A DNA stretch of 64,000 nt from Aquatica leii (taxonomy: Eukaryota > Arthropoda > Insecta > Coleoptera > Lampyridae). The stretch covers positions 13,195,123-13,259,122 of the forward strand of contig CM069435.1 in assembly GCA_035610365.1 (NCBI GenBank), read 5' to 3'. The notes below the pieces were generated by a model. It was not told the origin of the DNA and made no database searches. It saw nothing but the letters and a program-made list of their open reading frames with translations. Shown piece after piece: positions 43,800 through 56,675 of this stretch (within the stretch, counting starts at the first letter, position 1; each line of letters begins with the position of its first letter). The position numbers were made by a program, and so were the translations under genes.

Positions 43800-46700
43800 A
43801 AAAACTGTGACTGTGCCGCTATCACTGCAACTCTGCGTGTGTCTTTGTCACTTTAACTATCTTCTTCCATTCCTTTTCATTTCTTGCTTTTACCTTCCGG
43901 TTTGTGATTTGCAATGTTTTTAGGTTTTTTTTAACCTGACCCATCTGAATCTTGGTTTTCCCCTTGTTTTATCTACCATTGGTTTCCATTCCAGTAATTT
44001 CTTTATTGTGTCGTCTTCTTCTCTTCTGCTTATGTGTTTCAGTTATTCTATTCTTCTAGATTTGATGAATTTTATTATGTCTTTGCCCTTCATCTCGGCA
44101 ACTATTTTATAATTCATTCTTTGCCTTTTCATTGGATTTGATTGGTCCTAGTTTGTTCTTAAAATTTTCCTCTCGACTTCTCTCATTTACTCCTCTTTAC
44201 CAGTTAAGCACATCGTTTCCATAGCGTAAGTCATTACCAGTCTTATCAGTATCTTATATATTCGCATTGTTGTGCTTTTCCTTATTTTGTTGCTTTTGAG
44301 ATATGTTTTGTTTGCATAGTATGCTTTTAGGCCTGTTTGTGCTTCGTTTTTTTCTTTGTTTGTGTTTTCTTTTATTGTTGCTTCTAAGTATTTAAATTTG
44401 TTGACTCGTTCTAGGGCATATTTGTTAATTTTTAAAATCTTTGTTACTGTATCACTTCTACTATATTTGAAAAAAATTGTTTCATTCTTATTTACTGTCA
44501 GCCCTATTTGTCTTGCTTTTTTATCTAGGTTTTAGTTTTGTTTCCATCCTGCTTATTATTACCACGTCATCTTGTCACTTGTATCAATTTCCTTCTATTA
44601 AGGATATCAAAAGCTTGCTTAAAGTCCACAAAAATCAGGTACAATGTGAGATTATGTTAATTGCTTTTCTCTAATATCTGTCTAATTATGTGAATAGCAT
44701 TTATTACAGATTTTCCCTTGGTGAACCCAACTTGGTAACTATCTATTCTGTCAGTTTTCTATTGAGCATTGTGGGGAATCTTTTATAGACCAAATATAGC
44801 AACACAATCCCTCTATAATTACTGCATACTTCTTTATCCCCGTTTTTGCGTATTGTCACGATAATGTCTTCACTCCAGTCTCTTGGTATTCTTTCCGTAC
44901 TCCAAATCATCACTGTACTTAATCATTTCTACACATATTTGATCTGTTCCTGTTCCTGTTCCTTTCCATTCTTTTGTCTTGCTATTATCTCTTTGATTTC
45001 TTCAAACGTTGGTTTTGTTATTTGTATTTCTTCTCCGTTTTTACTTGCCCCTTCTTGCCTTTCTGGGCCCTTGTTTATATCGCAAGGGGGTGTACACAGC
45101 AGCTTTTGAAAGTGCTCTTTCTATATCTCTTGAACTTTTCCAGCACTGTTTTGCAAAATTCCATTTTCATCTTTCATTTCTCTGCTTCTTATTGTATTTC
45201 CAGTTTTTTGTTCTCGTATTTTCCTGTTTAACTACTTCATATTATTTTTCTTACTATCTCCTTTCATATTTTCCATTAATTTATTTATCCATTCGTTTTT
45301 CTTTCGCTAACATAATTTTCTTGTTTTCTTTCATTTTTCTTTATATTCATTTATGTCTTCTTCTGCATTAGTTCTTATCTATTTTAGTCTTGCCCTATTT
45401 TTTTGCTCTACTGCCTTCTCACAGGCGTTATCAATACTGTCTTCTCTTATTACTGTTGTATCCAATTGTACCTTGCGCTGCTTTATATATATATGTCGTG
45501 TTTGATTTTTGTCTATTTGCTGTCTACATCTTCCTCTATTTCTACTGTTGCTAGTTCTTGTTGCGTTGCTTCCTTGTATTTCGTTTTCATTTCTCATTGT
45601 GTAAAATTGTCTATTTTCCAGCGTTTTTCTTTTCCCTCTTTTGTTCGTTGTTCGTTGAATGGTCAGTATTGGCACTCGCACCTCTAAATGTTCTTACATC
45701 TTTTATTGAAGTAGCGTTTTTCTTTGCTACATAGTCTATCTGGTTTTCTTGTGTACTGTTTCTTCCTGGTATTTTTATTTTATGTGTTCTCTTGTGCTTG
45801 AATTTTGTGCTCCTTATTATCACGTTTGTTAATGCCGCGAATTCACACAGTCTACTTCCATTATCGTTTGTGTCATTATGTATCGTATGTTTTTCTGCCA
45901 CTTTACTTGCTGAATTCTTCTTTGCCTATCTGTGCGTTAAAATCTCCAACCACCATTATTATATCATGCCTTGGTGCTTCCTCTGTTAGTTTTTCTAATT
46001 CGTGGTATAATTTCTCCTCATCGGCTTTTTCCGTCGGGGCATATACATTTATAATTCACAAATGTGTAGGTTTTTGCTTTTTTATTTACGTAAAAGGCAA
46101 CCCCATTTGCTCCTTGCTTTTTTTCTTCTGGGTATAACAGTGTGAATTCTTTATCTCATTTTTATGTTTTCTTTTTTTGTTGTTTATTTACCCATTTTCC
46201 AAAATCATATCCTTTTTCGTATCCTGTCGAATCTTTAATTTTGCCTACTTTTTTTTTTGATCGCCGTGATGTATTTGTTATCCTTCGGAGTTGCTTTTTA
46301 AACTCTTCATTTTCTGTATCTCCTGGTGACCTTTCACTCACTGTTCTGGTCTTTTGTTTTTTATTGCTCTGTCGGATCGGTACTTTTTCTATCTCTTCTA
46401 AGTTGAATTCTTTGCTCTTCACGATTAGTTTATTATATCTCATTTTTGCCAAGCATCCTTCTTCCTTTGCTTTTTTTAAATAGTATCCTAGTTTTTTCTT
46501 TTGTTCTCTTACTGCTCTAGGGTAGTCTTCAATTATCCATATGTTTGTGCCCTTTCAAAATTTTGTAGCTTTGAGAATTTTTATTTTTTGTTTCCATGTT
46601 GCTAGTTCCACTATTATTGTTCTATTTTTTCCTTCCTGGAATTTTCCCATTCTTGTTATTTCACTACCTTTGTTCTATTTTTTCTATTAACTTGTCTTCT

Positions 46701-46940
46701 TCCTTATCATTTTTCTCTCCCATTCTATGAATTATTATGTTTTTCTTCTTTACCTCTTTTTCCAGTATCTCAATTCTTGTTCCTTGATCTGCTACCTGTT
46801 TCTTCAGTGTCCCATTTTCTTTTTGCAATTTATTTACTGCCTTTGCAGTTTCTTCCATTTTTGTATTTATCCCCTTTAATTCAGTTTTTACTTTGCTCAA
46901 TTCTTGTTTTATGCCGTTCATAATTTCTTCCTCCATTTTG
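43800..46940 (-). mobile_element. RTE-like non-LTR retrotransposon, decayed
   Basis: Minus-strand order: ORF1 (46936-46160), endonuclease (about 46130-45380), RT (about 45300-44200) and a C-terminal block. The endonuclease shows TNDNGSRLCEFAALTNVIIR, ENQIDYV and KDVRTFRGASANTDH at 45880-45650. The RT shows LIFVDFKQAFDILNRR at 44640-44592 and a DDVVI block near 44570. The C-terminus reads RGKPRFRWVRLKKT then ARNEKEWKKIVK near 43960-43850. This set fits the craft-type endonuclease-RT families common in insects, close to RTE. Numerous frameshifts. Confidence 0.75.
46160..46936 (-). pseudogene. ORF1 of the RTE-like element
   Basis: Starts MEEEIMNGIKQELSKVKTEL (46936) with a coiled-coil, then KKNIIIHRMGEK, TIIVELATWKQKIKILKAT, KGTNIWIIEDYPRAVREQ and MRYNKLIVKSKEFNLEEIEK. 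The last blocks form the RNA-binding core typical of ORF1 in these elements. A frameshift near 46664 and a stop near 46560 break it. An Arg/Lys/Ser-rich linker (46420-46162) leads into the endonuclease. Confidence 0.7.
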
Positions 46941-46960
46941 TTTTCTTTACTCCTCTTCTG

Positions 46961-48054
46961 GTTTCTTTTCCAAAATCTGGCATCCTTGCCTTTTCTCTCT
47001 CAATGACCTTCCTCGGATTGTCAAATTACTAACTGTACTTTTATGTTATATTAAAAGAATACTTCTCGCTTGGTTTCTATTGCAATATTTCTGTGTTCCT
47101 CTTTTCTTGATATTATTTTCTCTCCACTGTTCCAAAACAATTTATATTGATTTTTTCCTCACTAAAAATCAGTTTTCTGAAAAGTAATTTGATTTGCATC
47201 TACACTGTTGCCAATGCTACAGTACAAAAATCAATAATCTATTTTGCATTGAAAACAAAAAATGTTATCATTGTACCCTAAAAATAATTGTTTTGCATAT
47301 ATAGCTTTATTTTTGCAGTGTTATTTATTTATTCAAGTATTTTGAAAGCAGGTGGGTTCTTTGAATAATTTCCTTTTATTAACGGTGCCAACAAACTATT
47401 TAATGCTACAGATCCGTAATTTTCGATTTATTTGACGCACAATTTTTAATTTTTGTAAACGTTTTATAAACATTTTCTTGTTTGTATTGATGCTATGATT
47501 TTACCTTCTAAATTGAAAACATATTAATCAAATACACGCTGTATGTATTTACTGTTTTCTAACCAATAAACATTTTTTTCTGAATTTTGGATGTTATTAT
47601 CATGTGGTTATTGTTATCAAAAACGCTAAGTCCCAATGTGATTTTGTTAAGCGGCGTGCACTGTACAAAATTTAATGACTTGGATGAACCTGATACGATG
47701 TTATGAGTGTATTTATGTCTGGCTCAATGTTTGTGAGTAACAACCGCAAATCCCCACGAGTACTCATTTTTAATCGATTTCTTTTTTTATGATGAGGCTC
47801 ACAACGACACCGAATCCACGCTTTAGGAAATAGGACGACGCAGTGGCATCGTCAGCACCCTGGAGCAAGTAAAGTCTGTGCGCCCTCGTTTTTCTCGCAA
47901 AAGTTCCAGCAAAACATCTTTATCTTTTTAGTTCAATTTTAAACATTAATACTTAATGATTTTATAGTAAGAAGTAAGACATATTCAGACAGTAACACTA
48001 AATTTATCAACATAATCTGTTATAAACTACCTACCATTAAAAAATTTCTAAATT
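46961..48054. other. Intergenic, nothing identified
   Basis: AT-rich; no ORF, repeat or RNA that I can support. Confidence 0.5.
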
Positions 48055-48059
48055 ATATT

Positions 48060-48570
48060 CTGTGACATAAAAATTGCAACACAAAGAAGAGATAATAATT
48101 TTGTGGCCAAACTTGGTAGGAAGGTTTAGATACTCATAAGTAGTAAAAGAAAAGAAAGAAAGATGAACACAATTTTTATTTAATGTGTTGGCCCCTTTCT
48201 ATTAGCTTTACACTCCCTCACTATTCGTCGCATCGATTCCAGCAAATGATCGGCTTCCTCTTAAGTTATTGTATCCCAAACGACTTGCAATTCATGCCGG
48301 AGAGCTTCCTGTGTTTCTGTAGGATAGTTCTTAGTTGGCTCTATGGCCATAGTGAAAAATTAACATAGGCTTCTTTGAATCAGTCTATAGAGTGTCTTGC
48401 TATGTGGAGACGGGCATTATCCTGCTGGAAAAGTGTTCAACTGCTAAAGGAATTGAAAATTCTATCACTTCGTTAACATATCGCCGGGTGTTCATGTTAT
48501 TTCGGATGACCTTCATTACTTAACCATTGATCGGCGATTGATCAGCAACAGAGCTAACTAAGGTAAACCA
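48060..48570 (-). pseudogene. Tc1/mariner transposase, C-terminal fragment
   Basis: The minus strand gives NMNTRRYVNEV, then FQQDNARLHIARHSIDWFKE (48430-48371), the block around the second catalytic Asp. It continues with QEALRHELQVVWDTIT, LLESMRRIVRECKA and a stop near 48180. The bases at 48065-48085 (ACATAAAAATTGCAACAC) look like the outer end of the terminal repeat. The N-terminal half and the other end are missing. A stop and frameshifts are present. Confidence 0.75.
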
Positions 48571-49965
48571 GCTAACAGATTAATAGAAAAAGACGTACAC
48601 AATAGCGGCTTACAAGAAAAAGCAATAACATTAAATTTATAAATCCAAATAGTATATTTTATAGTATAATTGCATTCAAAAGTTTAAGCTGGTATGAAAA
48701 CTCTTAAAAAACAAGAGTAGTCGAATTGAACTTTTACAGAAAATGTCTGCAAACGAAAAAATGAAAACAGAAAAGACAGAAAGATATGAGAATTATATCA
48801 TGCATTACCAGAAATTTGCAAAATAAAAACTTTTTTGTACTGCCAACATCGCAAACGTCAATATTCATTCAATAGTGTAGTTACGTAATGGGGAAAAAAA
48901 GCTCTAGAGCGACAAAAATAGTAGAAAAGTGTTTAAAGTGAATTATTATATTAAAACGAGTATGTGACAGGTAAAAAGATCATTTAAACAATTTTAAAAT
49001 TCAGTTAAAATTGAAAGAAAAACGATGTTAAAGTCGCAATGTCAAATTTGACAGATTTAGTAATAAGTGTAGTACCAACATTATATTTTTGTTGATTTAT
49101 TTTTTTTTTATTTTTTCACATAATGTTATATGACAAAAGCAAAACAAAAAATAATATACTTTACTTTCGTCGAAAGTTTTATAGCATAACTCACTCACGT
49201 GCAACTCTTAGTCGAGCAACCTCGCGTCGCATTAACGTTCGTTATGCTATGCTTCACTTTCGACTAATGACATAAATTACTATTGCAATATGCTTATGTA
49301 GTAAGTTGAAAAAAGCGATATGTTTTTATAAATCGTCTGGTAAACTAACGTGATGATGAAATTTTTAATGAATATCAAATTACTTTAGAATGCAAAATTT
49401 GTCTATAAATGCTAAATACGAGTTAATTTAATATTAAATTTATATACATTCGAATACTTACAGAAACTTTCTAAATATTACTTTATTCGTTTAAAGCAGA
49501 TATAATTGAATTAAAAAAAATATGCACATTTTTCTTGTTACTTTCTTTTACTTCTACTTTACAGGGAAGTAAAAATTTCCATTTTAAATGTTTATTATTA
49601 AAAATTATACTTTATTAAATGTTTAGATTTCAAAGAAAATCTTTCTTTTGGGAAATTTAGAAAAATGTTGTAATGTAGTCAATTCATTACCATTCTTTTA
49701 ATAATGCGTACTATATTTAGTCGTAGAACGCATAAAAATAGTATATTGATCTAGAAAGCTTAGAAAAGTGGTCCTTTTCAGTGAGTGTATATATTTGATT
49801 TTACACAAATTTACACGAACACGGAAATTCACTTTTCTATGGTGTAGATCATGCTGTTCTCTCTCTCTCAAAAAGTTTTGTGCAGCTCAAATTGTGTTGT
49901 TTTTCATTTTCATTCGTTGATTAGTGCATATTTTACTGTGTTAGGAATAACATCTAATTTTTTTG
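48571..49965. other. Intergenic with one hairpin
   Basis: AT-rich DNA without genes, except for the imperfect hairpin at 49169-49264. Confidence 0.5.
49169..49264. repeat. Imperfect hairpin
   Basis: GTCGAAAGTTTTATAGCATA (49169 onward, arm to 49190) pairs with the arm at 49241-49264 (GTTATGCTATGCTTCACTTT then CGAC) with a small internal mismatch. The loop is about 50 bases and less AT-rich, with several CG dinucleotides. It may be a MITE remnant. Confidence 0.5.
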
Positions 49966-49969
49966 CGAC

Positions 49970-51447
49970 ATGAGTAGTTCAAGGAGACGTGGTTTAAACA
50001 ATTCAAATCATGTTTACTACATGTGTGGAAAATATGTGCTTAACGATTGTAGAAAAGTTAAATCAGAGTTTGTTAAAAATACCTTTTTTTTGTATTTTGA
50101 GATGCTTTTGGATAAAAGTGACAACCTTTGGGCACCTGATTGTGTTTGTAAATCGAATGTTGAATATATACGATTAAGGAAAGGTGGTTTTTAAATTCGG
50201 AATACCAACCATTTGGCGCGTGTCAACATAAAAAGCAAAAACGGAAAAAATCGAAGTAAATGACAGTACCAAAGTACTACTTGTATTCAAGTTCCAGTGA
50301 AACATTCATCTGATGCTTTAGTGCCTAAGAATATATCTGAGTTTTTAGTACAAGCCAATGATGAACCAAGATCATCAGAAAATGGTAATGATTTTGAAGA
50401 TGTATCAAACGAACCAACACGTTTTTCACAAAACGATATTAAGAACTTGTTGATAAAAATGAGTTTGAAACAATCTGACTGGCGTTTGTTTATTGACAAC
50501 TCAAAAAGTTGCCGAAAATGCGTTCTCTTACATAACGGAAATAAATATGCTGGGGTACCAATTGCTCATGGTACAAAGTTAGAAGAAGAATATTCTAACA
50601 TCTCGTTAGTTTTAAATAAAATAAAATACAGTGACAAATTTGTGTTGATTTAAAAATGGTGAACATTTCTCTCGGTCAACAAAGTGGTTACATTAAGTTT
50701 CCTTTTTTTATGGGTCTTTGAGACAGTAGAGCTATGAGAGTACATTAGGTAAGAAAAAACTGGCAATCGAGAAAAAATAGGACGCCTGGGTAGCAAAATA
50801 TAGTCAAAGATTCACTTAAAGTTCATGAAAAAATTATCCTGTCGCCATTACATATAAAACTGGAAATCATAAAACAGTTTACTCGATAAAAACGGGAATT
50901 GCTTTTCTTACATTTGCCAAAAATTTCCTCAACTCACTATGGAAAAACTTATAGTCACTATTTTTAACGGCACCCAAATTAAACAACTTACGAAAAACGC
51001 CCAATTTAGAAATTCTATGAATAAGTTAATATTACAGGCTTGGACAACTTTTATCTTTGTGATGCAAAACTTTCTCGGAAATAGAAAATCAGAAAATTAT
51101 ATTCAACTTGTAGACAATCTTTATTTACGGATAAAAAATTTGGGGCGCACTATGAGCATAAAACTCCACTTTCTCCATAGTGACCTGGACTGGTTTCCAG
51201 AAATTCTAGGAGATGTAAGCGAGGAGCAGGGTGAGTGTGTGCATTAAGATTAACGCGTCAGATTTTTTGGGATACGCATTATGATGTCTGATTATTTTAG
51301 TGCCTTCTTATGCGCCATTTTCTCAAATCTACACATAACAGTTTTTTTCTTAGTAAATGCAAGTGATTTTTCTGTTTTAAACCTAGATATGTGAAACTCA
51401 AAAACCAAAGCGGATCAAAAAATTCTACTACTATCTTTGAATTTAGC
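49970..51447 (+). pseudogene. Second transposase-like gene family, decayed
   Basis: Begins at ATG 49970 with MSSSRRRGLNN, YYMCGKYVL and WAPDCVC, a Cys-rich N-terminus. The middle part (50300-50650) has DWRLFIDNSKSCRKCVLLHN and GNKYAGVPIAHGTKLEEEYS. Later blocks are QQSGYIKFPFF (frame-shifted), FNGTQIKQLTKNAQF, IKNLGRTMSIKLHFLHSDLD and WFPEILGDVSEEQGECVH at 50940-51245. These blocks form a family of long transposase-like proteins widespread in insects. I cannot assign its superfamily. Stops and frameshifts throughout. Gypsy copy 3 is inserted at its 3' end. Confidence 0.65.
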
Positions 51448-51451
51448 ATAT

Positions 51452-51897
51452 TGTAACGTTTATTAAAAACTAATTAATTTATTTATACTAAAAATATGTA
51501 CACGTTTATTACTAACCGAATTAATCAAGTCTAAAGAAATTTAATAAAAACACTTACCTACACTAATTTATATATAGCGCTATCACTGACACGAAGATAA
51601 GATAAAGTCTGCGGATAACTTCACACACTTGTTTAACACTTATTGTTTACGTTAAAGTCATGTACTAGGTTATTTATCTCACACGCGTTAATCACTTTTT
51701 TATTTAAACTTGAGTAATGTTCTTAACGCTTCCGTCTTCGGATTACTGGAAATAACTGACCTCTGATTTGCTTGTGCCGCATTTATATATTTTGAAAATC
51801 CTTTTCGAATGTTCCACATCTTTCGGTATACGTTATGGAAATGTACAAAAACCTCGCGAAGGCTCTCGAAGTTGAGAATAACTTCTCGAACGATTCA
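51452..51897 (-). repeat. gypsy copy 3 3' LTR
   Basis: Plus-strand bases TGTAACG...CGATTCA, 446 bp, followed by the reverse complement of the polypurine tract (CTGCCCCCTTCTCA, 51898-51911). Confidence 0.85.
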
Positions 51898-54800
51898 CTG
51901 CCCCCTTCTCAGGACTGTTTTGTCCCAGAACAGGAGACTGGATGCGACACCGGTAGAAAAGATCGTGGCGATAGCGGCAGCTTTCTCCATTTCGGCAACT
52001 TGATTGACCATAAAAGTAACAGTCAATGAACTTTTCCTGACCCGATATTCTTCTTGGTTGGTAACTACAGTCCAACACTTGAACGCCTGTTCCTCGGAAG
52101 ACGAATTCCACCATTTTGTGCTTTGATGTCCTCATGTACTTTGTCTAGCCTCTTGCTCAGCTTGCGGGTGTAGTCTTCTCCAGCATGTTTTTTTTCAGTC
52201 TTCGTCCTAATTGAAGGTCGCATGGCAGTCATATTTCGCGGCCGAGTTTCAAACAGGATGGTGTTTGGCCTGTGCTTTCGTGAACAGATGATCGGTATGC
52301 TATTAAGAAAAAGTGCAAGTACTGATCCCATGGTTTCTTTGGTGTTCGGACACTACTTTGGCTAAGTATTTTCCCATTGTTCGATTCATCCGCTCAACCG
52401 AGGTGTCGTCCTAGTTTTCTTAATTCCCAACAGTCGGCAAACTTCTTGCAACAGCCCAGACTCAAAATTGCGGCCTTGATCGGAGTGTAATTCCAATGGA
52501 ACTCCAAACCGACAGAAAAACCCTTTTACTAATACGTCTGCGACTGTAGCTGCTTCATGATTCGGTATGGCGTAAGCCTCCGTCCATTTCGTGAAATAAT
52601 CTATCGCCACTAGGATTTATTTATTTCCCAAATCGGATTCTGGAAACGGCCCTGCGATGTCAATCGCCACTCTTTCTAAAGGGGTTCTTACGTTGTATTG
52701 CTTCATGGGTGCTTTGTGCTTTCTCGCTGGACTATTTCCTAATGCGCAGATCGTGCATTTACGACACCATTTCATGACGTCTTCTTTGCAGTTTACCGAG
52801 TACAATCGTTTTCGAACTTTCCCCAATGTCTTTTTAATCCCAAAGTGTCCTCCTGATGTACCATCGTGGAGATGCTTCAACACTTCTGACACCAAGTTTT
52901 TTAACACTACCAACTGTAGTCTGTTTCCCATGCCCCCGACACTATCTAAGATTCGCTTAAAAAAAGCCGTCTTTTACTATCAAAGAGTCCCATTGCGCCC
53001 AGTACGCTTTGATGTTTCTGCCCAAAGCACGCACTTCCTCCCAGGTTGGTCGTCGGCCGTTTTCTTTCCAGTCCAGGAATAGTTTTATTTCAGGGTCGTT
53101 TTCTTTTCCACTCGTCATCAACCATAGCAGTTCTCCGGAGGCATTCTTTTTTCTTTCCGTCGCGAACAATGGCTGCAATCCGCCGGACATGGTTCTCTGG
53201 ATAAGGCATCAGCGTTCCGATGACTGCTTCGGGCACGGTGTTCTGTGTCATAGTCATACTTTTGCAGTCTTTCGATCCATCTTGTCCTTCCGGGTTACGG
53301 AAATGCAGTAGCCATTTTAAAGTAGCGTGGTCTGTTCTCAAAAAAAATGTTTGTCCATACAAATATTTGTAGAAATGTTCGATAGACTTGACGACTGCTA
53401 ACGGCTCTCTCCTAGTCACGCAATTATTCCTTCCTGGCCTGGACAAAACCTTACTAAAATACGCAATAACTTTTTCTTGTTCATCTTGAACCTGTGAAAG
53501 GACCGCGCCTATGGCCAGATTGCTTGCGTCGGTATCCAGAACAAATTTTCCATCTTCTCTTGGATAACTCAAAATCGACGAAGTGACTAGGGCTTGTTTT
53601 AGTTGATGGAAAGAATTTTTGCAGTCTTCATTCCATCTAAATTTTGCTCTTTCTTCCGTCAATTTTGTCAAAGGTTTGGCAAGAAAACTTCGTACCTGAT
53701 GTTTATCGATTGGTCTTGGCCATGCTTGCACTGCTCGGATTTTTTCTGGGTCAGCCTTTACTCCATCTTTAGATACGACGTGGCCAAAATATTGCACTTC
53801 CTTTTTAAATACGTGGCACTTTTTTAGGCTCAGTTTGAGATTAGCCTCACGTAGTCGCTAAAACACTTCTTCCAAGTTGTTCAAGTGTTCTTCAAACGAC
53901 CTTCCAACCACGATCAAGTCGTCCAGGTAAACCAAGCACGTCTTCTAAGACAATTCGTGCAAGATGGTCTCCATCAAACGCTCAAACGTTGCCGGAGCGT
54001 TACACAGGCCAAAAGGCATCACAGTAAACTGCCATAAACCTGTTCCAATCGTAAAAGCTGTTTTTTCACAATCCTTAGGTTCCAATTCTACCTGCCAGTA
54101 ACATCTGTTTAAATCTAACGTGGGTGACAAAGTGTCTAACGTATCGTCAATTCTAGGTAAAGGGTAGCTGCCATTTTTGGTCACGTCGTTTAGCTGTCTG
54201 TAATCTACGCAAAACCTTGTTGACCCATCCTTCTTTTTTACAAGTAGTACTGGAGATGCCTATGGTCTACTTAAAGGTTCAATTACGCCTTCTCTCTCCA
54301 TATCCGTAATAACTTGTTTGGCTTCCTCTCTTTTCGCCAAAGGAAGTCTGCGTGGATGTTGTTGTATCAGCCGAGCGCTTCCGGTATTAATTTTATGATT
54401 TATCACATTAGTTCTTCCTTTGGAACCACTCTCCAGCACAAACACATCTTGATACTCTTGGATCAACACTTTAACGTTAGCCAGCTGGTCTCGGCTGAGA
54501 TTTTGGCATTTGGTGGTAAGAATGTCCAATAGATGTTGTGGACACTTCTTTGGTGACGTATCTTCGTTAGACTTCACGCATCTCACAATTTGGGATACTG
54601 GCGTGCATTGGCCTACCACGGTCTTCTTTTTCAACGTTACAGGATCTGGTTTGGCGCTTTAATGATTTATTAATTTATTTGGCACCTGAATATTATGCAA
54701 ACTTCCATGCAAATATATAATGCTATTGAGCGGGTCTATTAATTTCATTTCTGCATTTAACAGACCCGTTCCCTTATCTATGTACTTGCAAGGCGATTAT

Positions 54801-55683
54801 GAAAAAAATACAATGTTAGACATACCGCCGCGCCGCAACGATATAATTTAATTAAAACGGTTAAATCTAAGTGCCATCGCTACCAACACCGAGAATCTAC
54901 GTCGCTACAACAGGCAACATAGGTAAGTCCTTCCTTATCATTTTCCCGACGCACAGTAGTTGCGTGTATTTGTGTGGTAGTTTTTTTTTGTATATCGGTG
55001 CTTAGAGAATCGAATAATCTTTAAGAATTTTATACAGTCCACTATAGCGCCAGCAGGATCCGAGTTGATGTTTAAGATCCTTACTGGCATCATGTTTTTT
55101 ACTCATACTAAAGTTCTGCCAACGAATAGTCCCTTTTCAACTAAGTCGCCCTTCATTGGTCCAATCGCGTGTATGTAGCCTTTCCGAAGATTTCCATCAA
55201 GGCGTGCCATCACTGCACTTTAAGTCCTTGCAGGCAGAGTCACGTCTTCACTCAATAAGATTTGCGCGGCTGCCTCTCTGACAAATGAAAAGGAATTTCT
55301 TCATTGTCGATGTTTAAGACATCGTTCTTCATATCCAAATGGAACCCATACTTCTTTATCACGTCCATTCCCAGGATAACTTTTTCCGTGATGTCGGTTA
55401 CCAATACTTGATGGTCGAGTACTCCATTTCCCAAACCAGTAGTTACTTTGACTTGTCCGTGAGTAAGTATTTCTTCGCCCGTCGCCGTTCGAAATCGATC
55501 TGTTACTGGTGATGTTTTCTCGTTTTCCAACATCATGTCAGGATGAATGATGGTTTTTGTCGGTCCCGTGTCAACCAGTAACTGAACACTTCGTCCATTG
55601 ATCTTGCCATCGAGATAAATTCTATGCAATTCCAGTTCTTCTTGTTGTCTTCTTCTTAGGTTTAGTACGATACTGTCGTACAT
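51833..55683 (-). pseudogene. gypsy copy 3 pol, with CCCH finger
   Basis: Pieces in order: protease with VDTGPTKT (Ala of DTGAT changed) near 55580, RT with [20 protein letters not shown] near 54035 and a YLDDLIV-type block near 53925. RNase H follows (DTDASNLAIGAVLSQVQDEQ near 53550), then integrase (HDGTSGGHFGIKKTLGKV near 52875, IDIAGPFPESD near 52645, HSDQGRNFESGL near 52490). After a deletion, the end of the macro domain (VFRGTGVQVLDCSY) and the CCCH finger CYFYGQSSCRNGESCRYRH (52023-51967) remain. The reading continues through the polypurine tract into the LTR, as in copy 1. Many stops and frameshifts. Confidence 0.8.
54649..55053. mobile_element. 405-bp insert in copy 3 pol
   Basis: Pol homology breaks between GGATCTG and GATGTTTAAG. 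Copies of CAGGATCTG and CAGGATCCG (54640-54648 and 55054-55062) flank the insert as a 9-bp target duplication; copy 1 has this site once. The ends show weak inverted similarity (TTTGGCGCTTTA and CTGGCGCTATAG). No ORF. A 9-bp duplication fits Mutator-like or related non-autonomous DNA elements. Confidence 0.7.
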
Positions 55684-56492
55684 GGCCTATTTTACCGCAG
55701 TTCAAAGTCGTCGCTGCTCTTGTCCGATGTATTCGTCGCGCTATCTCCTCGATGCTTTCCAGTATTTCCGCGGGTACTTCTGCAGCACAGCAAAGTTTAT
55801 GACTGTCCTGTTGCGATGCTTGTTTTGCTGCTTCAAACTCCAGAGCATGCACCAAAGCGTCATCCAATGTCTGGTCGAGTTAACTGGAGAGTCTGCTGCG
55901 TTTTGTTGTCTCGGAAGCCGCCTACAAAGGATTGAATAGCCAACTGCTCCAAGAAGGCTTCTAGTGCTGTAGGATACGCAAGCCGTGTTAATGTGGCGAT
56001 TTCAGCCTCAAACTCTTAAAGACTTTCGGTAACTTTTTAAACCGGACTTTTAATTTGAGCTTGATACACTTGTTGAAGATGAGCATCTCCATATCTCATT
56101 TCTAAACGTAAAATTAAAAGTTTGTAATTTTCTTGTAGGTGGTCAGAAACAGTTTGTAAAATTCCAAGCGCTTCTCTACGTAAGGATAATATTAATGACG
56201 TCGCTTTCTGCTTGTTGCTCTAACCATTAGCTGTAGCTGCGGTTTCAAACTGCTTGTAGTAAGTTGACCATGGAACTTTGCCATCAAAATTTGGCGGTAC
56301 AACTTTAAACTTGTAAGTGGTTTCTTCCCGATAGTCTATTATTAAATCTTCGTTCGTGACTCTTCCTTCACCATGCCAAATTATTTGGTTTATTCTTTCT
56401 TCAAGCAGCTGTATTCTTTCTCTCATTTCATTCTCTAGTTTTTGTTCAAATTTGTCATGTACTAGGTTATTTATCTCACACGCGTTAATCAC
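55622..56492 (-). pseudogene. gypsy copy 3 gag
   Basis: From about 56492: KLENEMRERIQLLEERINQI, PWSTYYKQFETAATANG (stop at 56220), then decayed capsid, and MDDALVHALEFEAAKQASQQ at 55867. A knuckle has its first Cys lost (L-N-C-G-K-I-G-H-V-R-Q-Y). The N-terminal coiled-coil is fused directly to the middle of the LTR by deletion. Confidence 0.75.
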
Positions 56493-56675
56493 TTATTTAT
56501 TTAAACTTGAGTAATCTTCTTAACACTGCCGTCTTCGGATTACTGGAAATAACTGACCTCTGAGTTGTTTGTGCCGCATTTATACATTTTCAAAATCCTT
56601 CTCGAATGTTCCATATCTTTCGGTATACGTTCTGAAAAATCTCGCGAAGGTTCTCGAAGTTGAGAATAACTTTCA
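56454..56675 (-). repeat. gypsy copy 3 5' LTR, partial
   Basis: Starts at GTCATGTACTAGG, matching 51656 onward in the other LTR, and ends in AACTTTCA before the ATAT duplication. The gag-proximal half is deleted. Confidence 0.75.

Larger units (their letters stand above)
51452..56675 (-). mobile_element. Ty3/gypsy retrotransposon, copy 3 (deleted)
   Basis: Same family as copy 1. The 3' LTR is 51452-51897 and the partial 5' LTR 56454-56675. The target duplication is ATAT (51448-51451 and 56676-56679), as in copy 1. Between them lie gag (about 56492-55622) and pol pieces (about 55683-51833). The 5' LTR lost about half of its length together with the primer site and the gag start. A 405-bp insert sits at 54649-55053. 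Large deletions remove the middle of integrase and most of the macro domain. Confidence 0.85.
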
